A stretch of 64,000 bases of DNA from Prinsepia uniflora (lineage: Eukaryota; Streptophyta; Magnoliopsida; Rosales; Rosaceae): NCBI GenBank assembly GCA_032719365.1, contig CM064871.1, positions 71,342,383-71,406,382 of the forward strand, read 5' to 3'. The notes under the pieces are model-generated. The model saw only the letters and a list, made by a program, of their open reading frames with translations, made no database searches and was not told where the DNA came from. Of this stretch, positions 11,211 through 24,424 are shown piece by piece (the first letter of the stretch is position 1; each line of letters starts with the position of its first letter). The translations under genes were made by a program, and so were the position numbers.

Positions 11211-14200
11211 TGTCAGGACCCATCCCAAATATCACCTCGATATCTGGGACGAACCCTGCTCCCGTCTGACAATCACACTTAAAGTACCAAAAGAACCTCA
11301 ACATAGCCATAAGCATAACTATCAGTGACAGGACCCGTCCCAACTGGACGTCAAAAACCGTGCCCGGTCCTGCTCCCGTCTGACAAGTCAACTAAAGGTC
11401 CGAAACTCCTCTTCAGTGCTTGCCAGACAAGGGATGTTTGCGCGGATTTCTGCTGCTGTCACTGCCTCACGATCAGTCCCGAACGTCGTACCACGGCCTG
11501 GAGGGTCACAAAACAGAAAAGGTGTGAGTGGACAAAAATGACCTCTTATAAAAACATTTATCAAAATACATTCTTACCCTCCAGTTTTCACAAACTTGCA
11601 TGCATATCGTAAAACATGAGTGACCGATAAAATCAAAACATATTTTCCCATGGTCCATAAAACTCATGTTCACCAAATCAGTTCATGTTATAAAACATCA
11701 AATCCCGGCTCTCAGGCCAAACCATATGAAAACATAATCACTGGCCACAAAGACCAAAAAACCGTACTCAATACCAGTACATCATCACAATCAATACCAA
11801 TCAGCACTAATCACCAGTGCACAAGAAATATATCAATTCAATCAATCCGCACTACTCACAAGTGCATAAAATATCACAAATCACATCTGCACTACTCACA
11901 AGCGCAAAATCAATCAAACTGCACTACTCACAAGTGCAAAATCAATCAAACTGCACTACTCACAAGTGCTGCACTACGCGTAGGCCAATATCCAGTCACT
12001 CTCTCGGGAACAGACACCTCTGGGCTCAACCCCCTCGGGCTCAGTCACCTCTGGGCGAACACATCCCCAGGATCAGACACCTCCGAGTGGTACATCCAGG
12101 CTCAGTCTCATCCGAGAAGCTGACTACCATAGGATCAACTCCCGATCCTACAATCACATCCCCCAAGCTCCGGTCGTCTGGGTAATCCCCCCAAGCACCG
12201 ACCGTCTGGGAATATCACAATCACAATGAAAACCATCCCGGGAATTACATCCCAAAACATTTCAATCAAATCTTGACTTCATACCAAGTCAAGATCATTC
12301 TCAACTGGGTCTCAAGCCCAAAATACCTTTTACACATAAACCGTTAAAATCACATTTAAATCAATAGAATAATCCGAAAATCATCATTGACTCACCAACC
12401 AAGTCAAAACATCATTTTAGAAATCATTTAAACTCCGGGCCTAGCCCAAAACATCATCTGCACATTCCTCGTAAAACGTGCCCGAAAGACTGATTAAAAT
12501 AATCATAAAATCCCAATAAATCATTAATTTCACAATTTCACAAATGACTCCAATTCCGAGTCAAAATCACTATTCACTTGGGTTCTCATGCCCAAAATAA
12601 GATTATCACGCAAATACATGCGTTGCAACCTCCGTTGCCATTTTCACGAAAATCCACGAAATTGACCATTGACTCATTCCCGAGTCACCACATCATTTTT
12701 CAATCCATGACTCAATAATCCGAGTCCAAACATTATTTTCAATCAATTTCAATCCCGGACTCATAAACCAAGTCCAAACATCATTTTTACCAAATTTCGT
12801 AATTTCTCGAAAATCGCCCAAAAATAATAATATAATAATCATAAAATCGAGAAATTACCGGATTGAAACATAAATCATGCCCAAGCATATAAAATCATAT
12901 AATAAGGCATTAAAATCATATATGCATGCATCACGGTTAGAAAACAAAGTCCACTCACACACACCGTCCAAAACGGTCCGTTTCCGAGCTGCACATTTTT
13001 CCGTAAAATCTGGAAATCATAACTCCTGTCCAAAATCATTATAGAGGGTTACTAACGTCTCAAAATACATCATAAAATTTTTCCCAATTTTTCCGGGATT
13101 TAAATACGTATTTTTAACGTAATACAAAACTTCGGATACGCGGAACATTAACAAAACAATATCCGACTTCATCGAAATCAACGTCAAAATGTTCGTTACA
13201 CTGAGAGGATCAAAAGTCATGTTGACCTCACCTTGAGACTAGGCCGGACGCGCCCTCACGCGCCGCCGTGAGTGGCTGTGCGTGAAACCCACGCGCCAGC
13301 TACAGTGCTGTCTCCCTCACCCGTTTGTCTGGTAAACGGGTCGTTTAACCCGCGATCAGACCCGGTTCCAATCCTGTCAATTCGACACTGAATTCATCAA
13401 TTGATCAATCAATTAGCTTCTACTTAAGTCCAATTAGAGTTCTGTAACAATAATTCCATGAAACATTACCTCAATCCTCACGATCACAGATGATCAATCG
13501 AAGGACATCCGGCCACTGTTCATCCTTCGAAAACCATCAAAACTTCTTGATTTCGTTCAATTGATTCACCAGTAAGCTTCAATGGACTCAGGTAAGTATT
13601 TTCCCCAACTCAATTGCATCAATTCGTGGCTCAAACGCCACGACTCAAACTCGATTCTTCGTCACTGTGCAACCATGGAGTTCAATCAATCTCAACCAGT
13701 TTCTTCCAATTGATGGATCCCGAAGCATCGTGGGATCCTCAGGAACATAATCCCCTGCTCAATTTCAACAATCAAAGCCTCCAATTCCTCGACTCAATCT
13801 CGAAATTTCAGAGGCCACCCTCCTTCAGTTCTTCCACAATTCGATCCCAATTCCACTTGGTTCCTTCTACAAAATTGATCGTAGTAATCCCAAAAGACTG
13901 AAACTGAACCCAATTTCGATCAACAAGGCTCAATTCATCCAATTTGATTTTTCCTCCCAAAAACCCAATTTTCGAATTCCCAGTTTTCAGCCACTCTCAA
14001 TCTCCCGTGTTTGCCCAGTTGAGTTAGTCTCAACAAGCACTCGATTTTGCCCTCAAAACCAGTTAGAAATGGCAGCTAACACTCTCCAATTCTGCTGCTC
14101 AATGCTCACGGGTAAGAAGAACAAAGAAGGAGAAAATTAAGGAGAAAATGGAGGAAATGATGATGTTGTAATGATGGTGTTGGGAGGGAAACATGGAGCT

Positions 14201-17200
14201 GGAATCAAGGGATGGGTGACACTTGTCACTCATCCGGATGTGCACAGTCACCGGGTATTGTTCATATTAAAATATTATTTTAATCCCGGTTCGTTCGGTT
14301 AATCGAGCCCGATTCCGTGACCATAACTTCGTCGTCGAATCTCCGATTTCGGCATGCCGCCTGTCGTTGGATTCGCATCGACGAGACCTACGTAACGGTC
14401 CTTGGCCCTCGTCCGTTGGACTTCCCGGCCAAAAAGTCAACATTTGGCCCCTACTATGCCAAATTACCAAAATGCCCCTCAACTTCGGAACATCATAACT
14501 TTCTCTACGAATGTCGGAATCGAACGTGCCACCTGTCTATGAACTCGTGACGTCCCGAACTACGTCACAGTCATCGGTCAAAGTCCATTTGACCGCCCGA
14601 ACTAAAAGTCAACGTTTTGCCCACACTAGGGGCAAAACGGTCATTTTGCACGTTTCGTCTGATTTCACTCAACTAATCCCCGATTAGTCATTCTAATTCA
14701 TAATTAATTAATATTCAATCCCGATATTCGGGACGGGTCATTACAATCAGACAAGGGAGAAAATGTAATACAACCGTAACACAGAGCATAGCGTTATACA
14801 AAACAGGCACAAAAGTCCTACGAGGCTAATCTCGCAACGGAAGAACGTCGTAAAGCTCTATGCCTCGGTCCATGCCTCAACGTTCACCCCAACGCTATCA
14901 CCACGACCTGGAGGGTAAATTAAAACCAGAAAAGTGTGAGTGGACTAAAGAGAAATAAAAGTTCAAAACACGATTTAAGAACAAAAGTGCTTTAAGAAAA
15001 CAACAAGATTTTTCCCTCCATTTTAGAATAAAGTATGCATGCCTAACGAAGTATCAGAAAACCACAACATAAAACAGTATAACAAATATGCTAAGATCGT
15101 ATCATAAAAACCAAATCCACTAATGTTAAAGTCCGATCCTATCCGAGTCTTTAAACTCAAACCAGGCCTCAAATGTAATCCGAGTCTTTAAACTCCCGAG
15201 TCTTTAAACTCAACAGGCCTACTGGGGTAATAGCAATATATCCGAGTCTTTAAACTCAATCCGGGCCCGTCCCCCGTCCATCAGAATCCGGGTCTTTAAA
15301 CCCATAAATCAGATCCAGCAAATTCAATCCAAAACCGATTGAAAACCAATTCTAATTCCATATCCAAATCCGAATCCGAAATCACCGGTCCGATGCCCTT
15401 CCGGCGTCCAGAACCGTCATTCCGAACCCAAATCCGGAATTCCACTTTTCAATTTTAAAACCAAATTCCGCTTCTCGAAATCTGATTTTAAAACTGAAAA
15501 CCGTGATTACCAAAATCATGTCTCATAATCCATTTATAACCATCGGAAAAACGATTATAGATTGAACTCCCAAAAGCATAGCATCAAAATCAGAAATCAA
15601 GCTTTTTCTCGAAAAACGTGCGAAAGCCCGAAAATGTCTCAAAAAACGTGCAAGTAGCTCAACCACCTATAAAATCATTTAAAAAGCATAAAACATACTT
15701 AAAATCATAAAACATAAATAAAATCAATTAGGCATGCTTGTAAAAAAAAGAAGGAGTCCACTAACAAGTCTGAAAGCGCCAATCGCGCTCTGTGCACTCC
15801 TCAACCGTCTCAAGCGTCTCTCGTCCTGTCAATAGTCACACAATAGGGTCACATTTACTTCAAATATGCTAACCCTAATTTCCCCAAATTTTTTCCGGGA
15901 ACTTAAACGTAATTTAACTTAAAACCCTAAACCGTCCAGATCTTCAAAATAACCCGAAACGACGTCCGATTATCCCAAAACCTGTCCCAAAAGGTTCGTT
16001 ATAACCTTTAGACTTAAAACCATGGTTGAAGGTTCCTCAGAATCCTCCCCACGCGCCCCCACGCGCTGCCCAAAGTGGCTGCGCATGGGCCTCACGCGCC
16101 TGCACCAGTGCACTGTACATCGTCGTCTTCAATGGGTGAACCGGTCTGAACCGGCGTACCCGGTTCTCTGCCATTCCTCCATCATTTTCAATAATTCCAA
16201 ACCCAAAAGGTTCGTCCAGTTCCCAGCAACCATTTCAAATCCTAAAATCCAGAAATCCTAGCCTCTAACCCGTCGTCCTCAACCTCGAAACAAACAGCCC
16301 GAAACCCCTGTTTCGGTTCCCGGCCACCCAGACACTCCCCCGTCACGGCAACCACCTTAGACGACTCCTAGGAACCTCCTGAGTCTCACACCACTCACCA
16401 AATCCCTCGACTCAGTCCCAAAAGCCACGACTTTTGGATTAAGTAAAATGGGAAAAACAGGGGATTTTGAGCTTATCGTCGATTTGTCCTCCGCCGTTCG
16501 CACCGCCGTGCACCACAGTGTCCACTGGGTCTCCTTCAGCCGTCCTATCTTCCTCTCAGCCTGGATTGGATCGATACACGGCACAACCACCACCAATTTC
16601 CACGACCCTCTCTGTTTCCCTGAAAAATCGAACCTCACAACCACCGTGATTTCGTGCATGATTCCACTTCCAAACACTCACCAGTTTCTCCTTCTTCTCT
16701 CTTTCACTCTCACAAAGAACAAAAACCTCACACACTCACTGACTCGATCAAGAACCTTCACGCCTCACCTCTCTGTTTTTCTGTTCTTCGAACTAATGCA
16801 CGGTTTAAAATCGTGCAACATATACCCGTGTCTAGATTAATCAACCTAGAAACCTCTAGGTCACTTCCACGTGTCCAATTTCCCATGGACCAAAACACAA
16901 ATATCCAATCCCACTAATCCAACTGGCCTTATCTGATTGGCCCTAAGGAGAAAAGACCAAAATGCCCCTAGATTTAAAATTACCATTTTGCCCTTCAACT
17001 TTCCAGACCCATAACTAATCCGTCCGACGTCCGATGACAGCGTGCCGCATGTCGTTGTACTCAGGACATTGAGACCTATCTAACGGTCCTCGGTCTATGT
17101 GAAAATCAAAATTCCAACAAAAAGTCAACATTTTCCTCTATTTAGCCAAAAATACGGTAACGCCCTCAATCTTCCGAACGTCATAACTTTTTCTCCGATT

Positions 17201-17397
17201 GCCCAAATTGGACGTGCCACCTGTCTACGAACTCGTGACATCCTAAAATATGTCACAATCAATGTTCAACGCTCGTTCAACCTACAAATCAAAAAATAAA
17301 CTTTTGGCACACTATTCACAAGGGAAAAATCGTCCTTTATACACAAATCTTTTACAAAATTAGAATTGTACCCTTCTTGAAGGTACGGGTTATTACA
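11211..17397 (-). mobile_element. Solo LTR S2 (about 2.76 kb without S3), TSD CATCA
   Basis: On the minus strand it starts TGTAATAACCCG at 17397 and ends GGGTCCTGACA at 11211. Perfect CATCA flanks lie at 11206-11210 and 17398-17402. It is split near its 3' end by S3. Between about 15140 and 15305 it carries GAGTCTTTAAACTC and GGGTCTTTAAACCC stem-loops. Open frames such as 16448-16840 show no known domain. Confidence 0.88.
11326..14745 (-). mobile_element. Solo LTR S3 (3420 bp), TSD ATCAG, nested in S2
   Basis: Minus-strand start TGTAATGACCCGTCCC at 14745 and end GGGTCCTGTCA at 11326, with identical ATCAG at 11321-11325 and 14746-14750. It holds repeated short CACTACTCACAAGTGC units (about 11850-11970). 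A stem-loop array (about 12300-12780) has GACTC/GAGTC and GGACT/AGTCC stems. The longest frame (11620-12123, 167 codons) is translated LTR repeat, not a gene. Confidence 0.9.
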
Positions 17398-19527
17398 CAT
17401 CATATACAACAAACCCTAAAACTCGTCTAATGCTGATGGCCCGTGAAGGAAAATGGAAAGGGAAGGTGAGACGATCACGACGGTGACCACGACGGAACAA
17501 CGACAGCAAGGTAAGCCCAAACCCGTGAGCACGATTTTTGGGTCAAAATGGTGGAATTGGTTTTGGTTGTTGCTGATTGATTTGGTGATTGGAATGATGT
17601 TCCTGAGGTCGAGACGAACTCAGTGGGCCTAGTATCGAAGCCAGAAGTAGCTGGAATTGAGGGAACTCAACGGAGAAACCTAGGCTCACTGTTCTTGGAT
17701 CCAAAGGGTAAGTTTACAGTTTGATTTCATGTTTTTAAGGTCATATATTGATTAAAGGCAGTGGGACGAGTCTATAGGAAGAAATCCCATCGATTTTGGT
17801 TGCGATTCGAAAGAATGGGAATCGGGTCGGGTTAGGTCGTAAGTACTATGCGACCCGATTGTAGGACCCGTCGAAGGAAAGGGATGATGTGATGATGTCA
17901 TCATGTCAGATCTGACAATGTGAGACTGACATGTCAGACAAAGACCAATGGTAGCTTAACACGTGGCATTGTCAGAGTTGTTAGTAATGACATAAGCGTT
18001 GACTTTTAGGTTGACCAGGCGCGTGGGAGCATGTGGACTCAAATTTCGAGGTGGACCCAATGTTAATTTGAAGGTTTCAATGATCCGAATCCAATGTTGG
18101 TGGTTTCGGGTCGATCAGAGATCGTTAAGTTGGTCAAATCGAGGTTTTTCACCTCGGGACATGTTGACTTTTTTGGGAGTTTTGGGGGTTTATCCTATAG
18201 ACTTGTATAGTTGATTAGTTACCTTCGGGTGTGATTTGGACAATCCGAAAGTTTTGGAGTTGGTGATTTAGCCTTGGAAAGGCTTATAGCAAGCGTATCG
18301 AGACGACAGTTAGGACGGTCTGTGAGTGGACATTGATTTCTAAATTTGATGCATGCATAACTATTTTGTATGATTTAAATCTGTGATTTATGATGAACAT
18401 GATTGTTGTATTTAGTATTCACATATTTGCACATATTTCGAGGTTTATGATTTTATACGGTGTTTATACGTGCCGGTATTTCATTAATGGTTTGATGGTA
18501 TGATTTCGGATTTGGAAATACGGAACCGGGCTTGAGACCCATTTGATTTGTAAACTATCGGACTTGAAGTTCATTTGATTTAATGAGATATCGGGCTAGA
18601 GACCCATTTGGCTTACATGATCTGGCTTGAGGCCAGTTGGTTATGATATCGGGCATGAGTCCTAATTGTGGTTTATAAATGTGATTTCGGGTTCGGAGAC
18701 CCTAAATGGATTTGGATTTGAGAAATTAGAATTGTGTATTTACGATGGTATTATGGAAATCCCAGGCATATCCCTTTGAAAGATGATTTATAAAATGATT
18801 TTCCATATACCATCATCACGAGTAGTTGTCTCCTCCAGACGTCCCGTAGTATCTTGGAGTAGTCACGGAGCATTGCTTGCGAGGGGTCATTAAACGGAGC
18901 GACCGGACCGTATAGTGACTCAGGAGTAAGATTGCTAGAGGTTAAAACCTCCCTCAGGGAGGGTCATTGACCTGGGTGGACCCTGGAGAGACTCGGGATT
19001 GAGACCCTGGATTAGCACGCGTAGCTTTGGAACCGTGACGGAATTGATTGTGACATCTGGGATGTCAGGCATCTGGTATGCCAAGGATTGGTTAAATTGT
19101 ATTTCGATAAACTGAATATTTAATATTGATGGTTTTGGGCTGAGTTCCCACATTATTGATTTTGGGCTAAGGCCCTAATGATTTGAGTAAGGAAATGACC
19201 TTGGTTATTTAACTGCTTTATTATATTTGATTTGAGGGAATAAATTGGTTTTCGTATGCTTGCATACTTTTTAGTGAAGGACATAAACGTCTTTTTGTGA
19301 AATGTATTTTATTAAATTATTGATTTTTCGTCCACTCACAGCTTTTAATGATTTTTAATGTCCTTCAGGGTGATCGCGATGCGGGCTGTAGCAGCGATCG
19401 AGACATCACACTCCTTCACTGATCTTGGCGCAGTCTAGAAGCCCCGAACGGACTGAGATTTTGAGTTATCCATTGTCTGACACTTCATGTCAGACGGGAG
19501 CATGGCACATCCCTCGTTAATCTCGGG

Positions 19528-20488
19528 CAATGATGAAAATATCGGTGGATGTCGCCGAAATTTCGCCGAAATTTCGTTATTTTGGGATGGCGGCATGTAA
19601 GAAGGGGGGAAAGAAATTCGCCCAAATATCGAACAATTGACATGTTTTGAGTCCATAGATCTTTTCCTAGGATCAAAATGATGAAAATGCACTATTAATT
19701 CGTAAAAATCGGACTTAAATCGAAGGATATATCGCCTGGTCATGTCGCCGGGTCGGAAAACCCAAGTTGCAGACCCGGCGGGAGGTAGGGGGAGACTGTT
19801 GCTAGCCAGTTAATTTGTATACTTATATAATTGACGTTATGTAATTTAACAAAATCCAGCCCAGCAGAGTTGGTTTGGGTTTTTGGACTCATTTGGGGGG
19901 TCTTGGGTTCGACCCCCCTGGTTGCCATTAAAGGGTTGTTTTTATTTTTTTTTCCTTTTTTATTCATTTATTCCAATTTTTCAAAGGTTGGTTTTTTTTT
20001 CCATTTTTTGTTCAATTTTATATAATCCATTACTTCCAATTTTTTAAACAAAATTTGACCCTATTTTTTCATTTTTTTTTCCAATATTAAATATATTTAA
20101 ATTTATTTTATCATTTTTTTACATTGAATTTTTGTATGTTTATTGTTGTGTTTCTAACCTTTTTAACATTCAATTATAGTAACTCACTTCAATTTATATT
20201 TATATTTAAGATTTTATATTATTAGTCATCGGCAGAATCATATTACATCAAACAATTGTCATATATTTATCATATGAAAGTCATTTTATAGTTTTTATTA
20301 GTCATATATAACCATTATTGGGTACTTAAGTTTTTCCTAAAATTTCATTCCAAATTTCCGTCATTTGGATCCAATTTCCGTCATTTTTGTTGACCGTAAA
20401 CGATATCGATATCGATATTGATATTTGGGACGAGATATCCGTAAATTCGGCGAGCGATATATCCGTCGATATCGATATTTTCATCCTT
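19528..20488. mobile_element. 0.96-kb insertion with imperfect inverted ends, MULE/MITE-like
   Basis: It interrupts the X1 3' LTR. Candidate 9 bp target copies are AATCTCGGG (19519-19527) and GATCTCGGG (20489-20497). Both ends carry ATGAAAATATCG in inverted orientation, and the right side is rich in GATATCGATATC. A 9 bp duplication suits Mutator-like elements, but no transposase is present, so the superfamily is tentative. Confidence 0.55.
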
Positions 20489-20524
20489 GATCTCGGGGGG
20501 ATTAGGATGGGTTGTGTTAGCCCA

Positions 20525-21177
20525 ACCACCCCAACCTATCGTCGAGTATTTAGAAATATATTTTCAATAAAACATTCCTTTAATTTTAATTATGTAAAAA
20601 TATAATTTTTACTTTATAAAAACAAATTATTTTATTTATTCATTTTAATATTTTAATTGTATTTATGTTTTCCATATTTTATATATTCATTATATATTTA
20701 TTTAATTAATATAAAATATAAATCATAAAATATTATGTTTCGACGAACATATCAATTGGTCGCACAAAATCAAATGTTTAAGTTAGACTAGCGAATTTAT
20801 ACGTCAGGTAAGATTAATTTCAGTGGCAATCCACCAAATTTTTTCATTTAGTCCGGCGAGTATAGTTGTTGGGCAAAAGTCAACCAGCACATTTCGGTGG
20901 GAGGACACCAAATTTTTTCTATGTTGCCTAGGGAAACATGTTTGTCGGGCTATATGGGTTGAGTTTTGATGCTGCTCGACGATCGATCATTGATGCACCA
21001 CGTCGTCGGGAAACATTGTACTACCCAACGATAACACTATTTTCGTCATTGAAAATGAAGCCCGATGCTCAACGAATATAACCCGACGGAGGCTCGACAT
21101 GTTTAATTTTACCTGATGGAGTCTTGTGGTTACTCGACGAAACATTTTCCCCGGAAAATTATCAATTTCTTGTAGTC
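20525..21177. mobile_element. AT-rich spacer, then probable CACTA right terminus
   Basis: Bases 20525-20730 are AT-rich with no gene. From about 20750 the sequence repeats CGTCGGGAAACA, CTCGACGAAACA and TTGTCGGGCT-type motifs, like CACTA subterminal repeats. It ends AATTTCTTGTAGT at about 21176, the complement of the plant CACTA start (CACTACAAGAAATT). I did not find the left end or any transposase, so this is a fragment at most. Confidence 0.4.
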
Positions 21178-21179
21178 AT

Positions 21180-21709
21180 TGTATGTATTTATGACATGAC
21201 TCACCCAAAAAAAAGTGGCTCGAAAAATGAACCCAGACCTACTTTCATACGACAACTTGGCAAAATTCCTAAAATACCCTAGGGCTACGACTCCTAACAC
21301 CAAAATTCGTCAAAAAAAGGATAAAACCAAACATAGCTTGCTCTCTAGGCATCACCATCCACACCAACTCACAGAACCTGAAGGCGAGGTAAACCCGGTT
21401 TATTAACCCCGATCTCAGTCGCAATCCATGGAAATAACAATATCTCAAATTGCTAGTAACTTTCTCGGCTCTCGGCCAACAACCATGATTAGCTGATGAC
21501 CCATTGATTCCATCTCCCTGACCCGAGCTCCTACCCAATATCCCGACTCACAATAGAGTTTTGATTCGGTACCTCGACTCGCTTGAAGACCTAATTTGAT
21601 ATTGACTCGGCTAGTGTCTTAATCTGATAACCTGACTCGTGTAGAGTCCTAAAGTGTCTCGAGTCTTAAATGCATAACCTAACTCGTTTACAGTCCAAAA
21701 TAGATAACT
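21180..21709 (-). repeat. Left half of a decayed LTR (Z) with a 30-bp hairpin minisatellite
   Basis: From about 21545, units of about 30 bp are built on GACTCGTnTAGAGTCCTAAA. They include a GACTC/GAGTC stem-loop and continue on the far side of element Y. The segment before it (21180-21420) resembles the LTR end region of family X in minus orientation, but is heavily decayed. Confidence 0.45.
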
Positions 21710-23274
21710 TGTAATGACCTGACCCCTAATCACGGGATTACCAGAAGATTAGCGAGAATAATCAGGATTATTCGAGGTAAAATGATAATTTTGCCCATGA
21801 AGAGGGGAAAATGTTGACTTTTGACCCAGGAGGTTATTTGCGTGTAGATCGAGCTCCATTACATAGATTGAGGAATTTTGATTATGAATATAGGCGACAC
21901 GTCAAATTTGGACGTCGTACGGTGAAATTACGGGTGTATAACGGTTTAATCAGATTATTTGATGCGCTTTTTATGAGACAGATGGATTGTTTGTTTGTTA
22001 TGGGGCCCAAAATTATCGAGTGGGGTACCACTGGATGAATGACATGTGTCACCCACCCTTTGGTCCTTATCCCTTGCACCATTTTGATCTCTCATTTTCA
22101 AACACACACATACATGGTCGAAACCCACTTCCTATCTTATTCCATCATCTTCTTCTTCCTTTCTTCTACGGTGAGGAGCCCAGAGTGAGGCTGAGGAACT
22201 AAGAGTGACGATGGTGGGACGTGAGGCCATGGAGGACGGCTAGAAACACAAAAAAGAAAGGTAACCCGTGAGCTTCGAAAATGGTGTTTTGGTTTGGACG
22301 TTTGGAACTCGATATTGATGTTGTGGTCTTGTTCCTTGAGCTCATGCGAGTTTTCAGAGACAAAAACGAAGGAAAATGAACATCTGGGTCAGCCTGGGGA
22401 CGAGCTCAAAGTTAGGCCACGAGAGTCGAGCATGGCTGAAGGCTCTACAGGTATGGTTTCACAATTTTATGGCCATAGGATTGTTTTTGCGTAGGATAGG
22501 AACAGATTGGTGGAATCAGATCGAAAAAATGACTTGAAATGGTGGTTTTAGAGTCGAGTCTAGTATTTGGGTTAAACGACCCGTTGCAAGGTCGCGGGTA
22601 AACCCATTAGGAGCTTGATGATGATGACGTGGTGGGTGATGTCATCACTTCAGGCCTCGTGGAAGTGGATGGTTGGTGCCACGTGGCATCTTGTCAGTAC
22701 TGTCACAGGTTGATGTGATGAAGGGGACACGTGGCACCAATCAGGGGGTGCTTCATGGAAGATGTCAGACATTGTTAGGTAGTCAGTCTGATGTCAGCAA
22801 TGACTGACATTGGCCAGCATTGACCAAACTTTGAGCAGCGCGTGTGGGCGCATGGGCATGAATTTCGAGGTCAAACGGTCTTGTTTGAAAGGTTTCGATG
22901 TTCTGAATTAAATGGTGGTGATTTCAGGTCAATCGTAGATCATTTTATCAGGACCCGTCCCAATCCCCCCGGGATTAACGAGGGACGCTCTTGATCCTAT
23001 CTGGCACGGAGTGTCAGACCAGGGAAATTTGAACCTTTAGCCCGACCGGCTTCTAGAGTACGCCAGGATCCGGAGGAGGTGTGTGATATCTCGGTCTCTA
23101 CTACAGTCCACATCCGTAATCAACCTGAAAGGCAGTGAAAACAGAAAAGACTGTGAGTGGACGAAAAGAAATAGTTCAGAAAACACATTTTATAAAAGAC
23201 CTTCATGCCCTTCACTAAAAGTATGCATGCATAGTAAAACTATTTATCAAACCACATATGTTTAAACAACCATT

Positions 23275-24130
23275 TATAGGGTCTCAGTCCTAAATTCCGT
23301 AAATTCAAATCATATTGGCCCTTGCCCAAATCCATTTACAGAAATCCATAGCATAGTAAACATATGTGGGATCTCAACCCAAATCTATTTATCATCATAA
23401 AACACAATTTCGCAAAACCAAGAAATCATGTTTATCCATATATCATATAACCAATCCTGTCACGGTATCTAGAGCTACGCGCGTGCTACCCGGGGTCTCA
23501 AATCCCAAGTCTCCCCAGGGTCCACCCAGATCAATGTTCATAGATCAATGACACTCTGTAGGGGTTATAATCCATAGCCTTTTTTAGAGTAAGGAACCCA
23601 ACGGGGGTGACTCCACTCAGTCAGTGTCATGTGACTACTCCGGGGTCCACCCAGGCCAACGATCCTCCCCGGAGGAGACAATCCATATATAAAGGATGGT
23701 ATATGAAAAACCATTTGAAATCATTCTCAGCCAGAAATCCATTTATGGGTCTCTGACCCGAAATCACAACGTAAACCATAACTGGGCTCCAAGCTCGAAT
23801 TCATAAACTAAATGGGGCTTGTGCCCGATTTCGTAAATGAAATGGGCCTCGTGCCCGATACGTAAGTCAACTGGGCTCCGAGCCCAATTCATAAACCAAC
23901 TGGGCCTTGAGCCCGATACGTAAATCAACTGGGCCTTCGGCCCGATGCCTCGATAAATCAAATGGACTTCAAGTCCGAGAGTTCGTAAATCAAATGGGTC
24001 TCGTGCCTAATTCCATATTTCCAAATTCAAAATCGATTTAAGAACTAATTGGGCCTCTGGCCCAGAAACGTAACTAAATGGACTTCGAGTCCGAGAGTTT
24101 CCAAAACAAATGGGTCTCGAACCCGAGTTT
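23275..24130 (-). repeat. Stem-loop array in S4
   Basis: About fifteen short stem-loops occur, many spaced 29-33 bp in the best part (23873-24124). Examples are GGGCTCCGAGCCC (23873), GGGCCTTGAGCCC (23902), GGGCCTTCGGCCC (23931), GGACTTCAAGTCC (23964), GGACTTCGAGTCC (24080) and GGGTCTCGAACCC (24112). When one arm changes the other changes to match, for example GGGC/GCCC, GGAC/GTCC and GGGT/ACCC. Linkers share a TnGTAAATCAA-like core. Confidence 0.85.
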
Positions 24131-24424
24131 ACCTTTTCAAATCCAAAACCATTTCATGAAATCATTTTCAAAACTATAAGCACGGATAATCAGTGCAAAA
24201 TCGTAAACCTTGATTTACGTGCAAGCACGTAAATCGCCTCAAAATGCGTGAAATCATAAAATTCACCAATATCCAAATCAACATCATAGAATCATATCTA
24301 TAAACCATATAAAACATTTATGCATGCATCACAGTTTGAAAATCAAGGTCCACTCACGGACCGTCCTAATCTTCCGCCTCGATTTACGTGCCATAAGCCT
24401 CACCGGGCTAATCACCATCACCGG

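Larger units (their letters stand above)
3860..20519 (+). mobile_element. X1: two-LTR, non-coding (LARD-like) retrotransposon with nested insertions
   Basis: The left LTR starts TGTAACGACC at 3860 and ends GGTCCTGTCA at 9642. A PBS (TGGTATCAGAGC, 9646-9657, complementary to initiator tRNA-Met as in many plant LTR elements) follows. The interior is truncated, and the right LTR ends at 20519. The flanks GCCCG (3855-3859) and GCCCA (20520-20524) look like a 5 bp target duplication with one change. I see no gag or pol reading frame, so the element must have been mobilised in trans. Nested inside are S1, S2, S3 and a DNA-transposon-like insert. Confidence 0.75.
10816..20519 (+). repeat. X1 3' LTR, 5'-truncated, split by S2/S3 and a DNA-transposon-like insert
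   Basis: The LTR is picked up at the GTGACAAGTGTCAC palindrome (about 10907). A leader with a GGTAAG donor-like site (11179) follows. It resumes after S2 at 17403, has a hairpin region at 18520-18700 and the terminal hairpin at 19469-19489, and is interrupted at 19528-20488. It ends GGGTTGTGTTA at 20519, a decayed form of GGGTCCTGTCA. Confidence 0.65.

Noticed and set aside
11620..12123. 167-codon plus-strand frame as a gene
   Set aside because: It is translated tandem repeats (CACTACTCACAAGTGC units) of solo LTR S3 on the antisense strand.
19895..19930. A tRNA gene or SINE suggested by GGTTCGACCCC, like a B box
   Set aside because: No matching A box, acceptor stem or cloverleaf could be found, and the motif alone is too common.
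23275..24130. Regularly spaced short repeats resembling a CRISPR array
   Set aside because: The repeats are not identical, the linkers are similar to one another rather than unique, there are no cas genes, and the context is a plant LTR.
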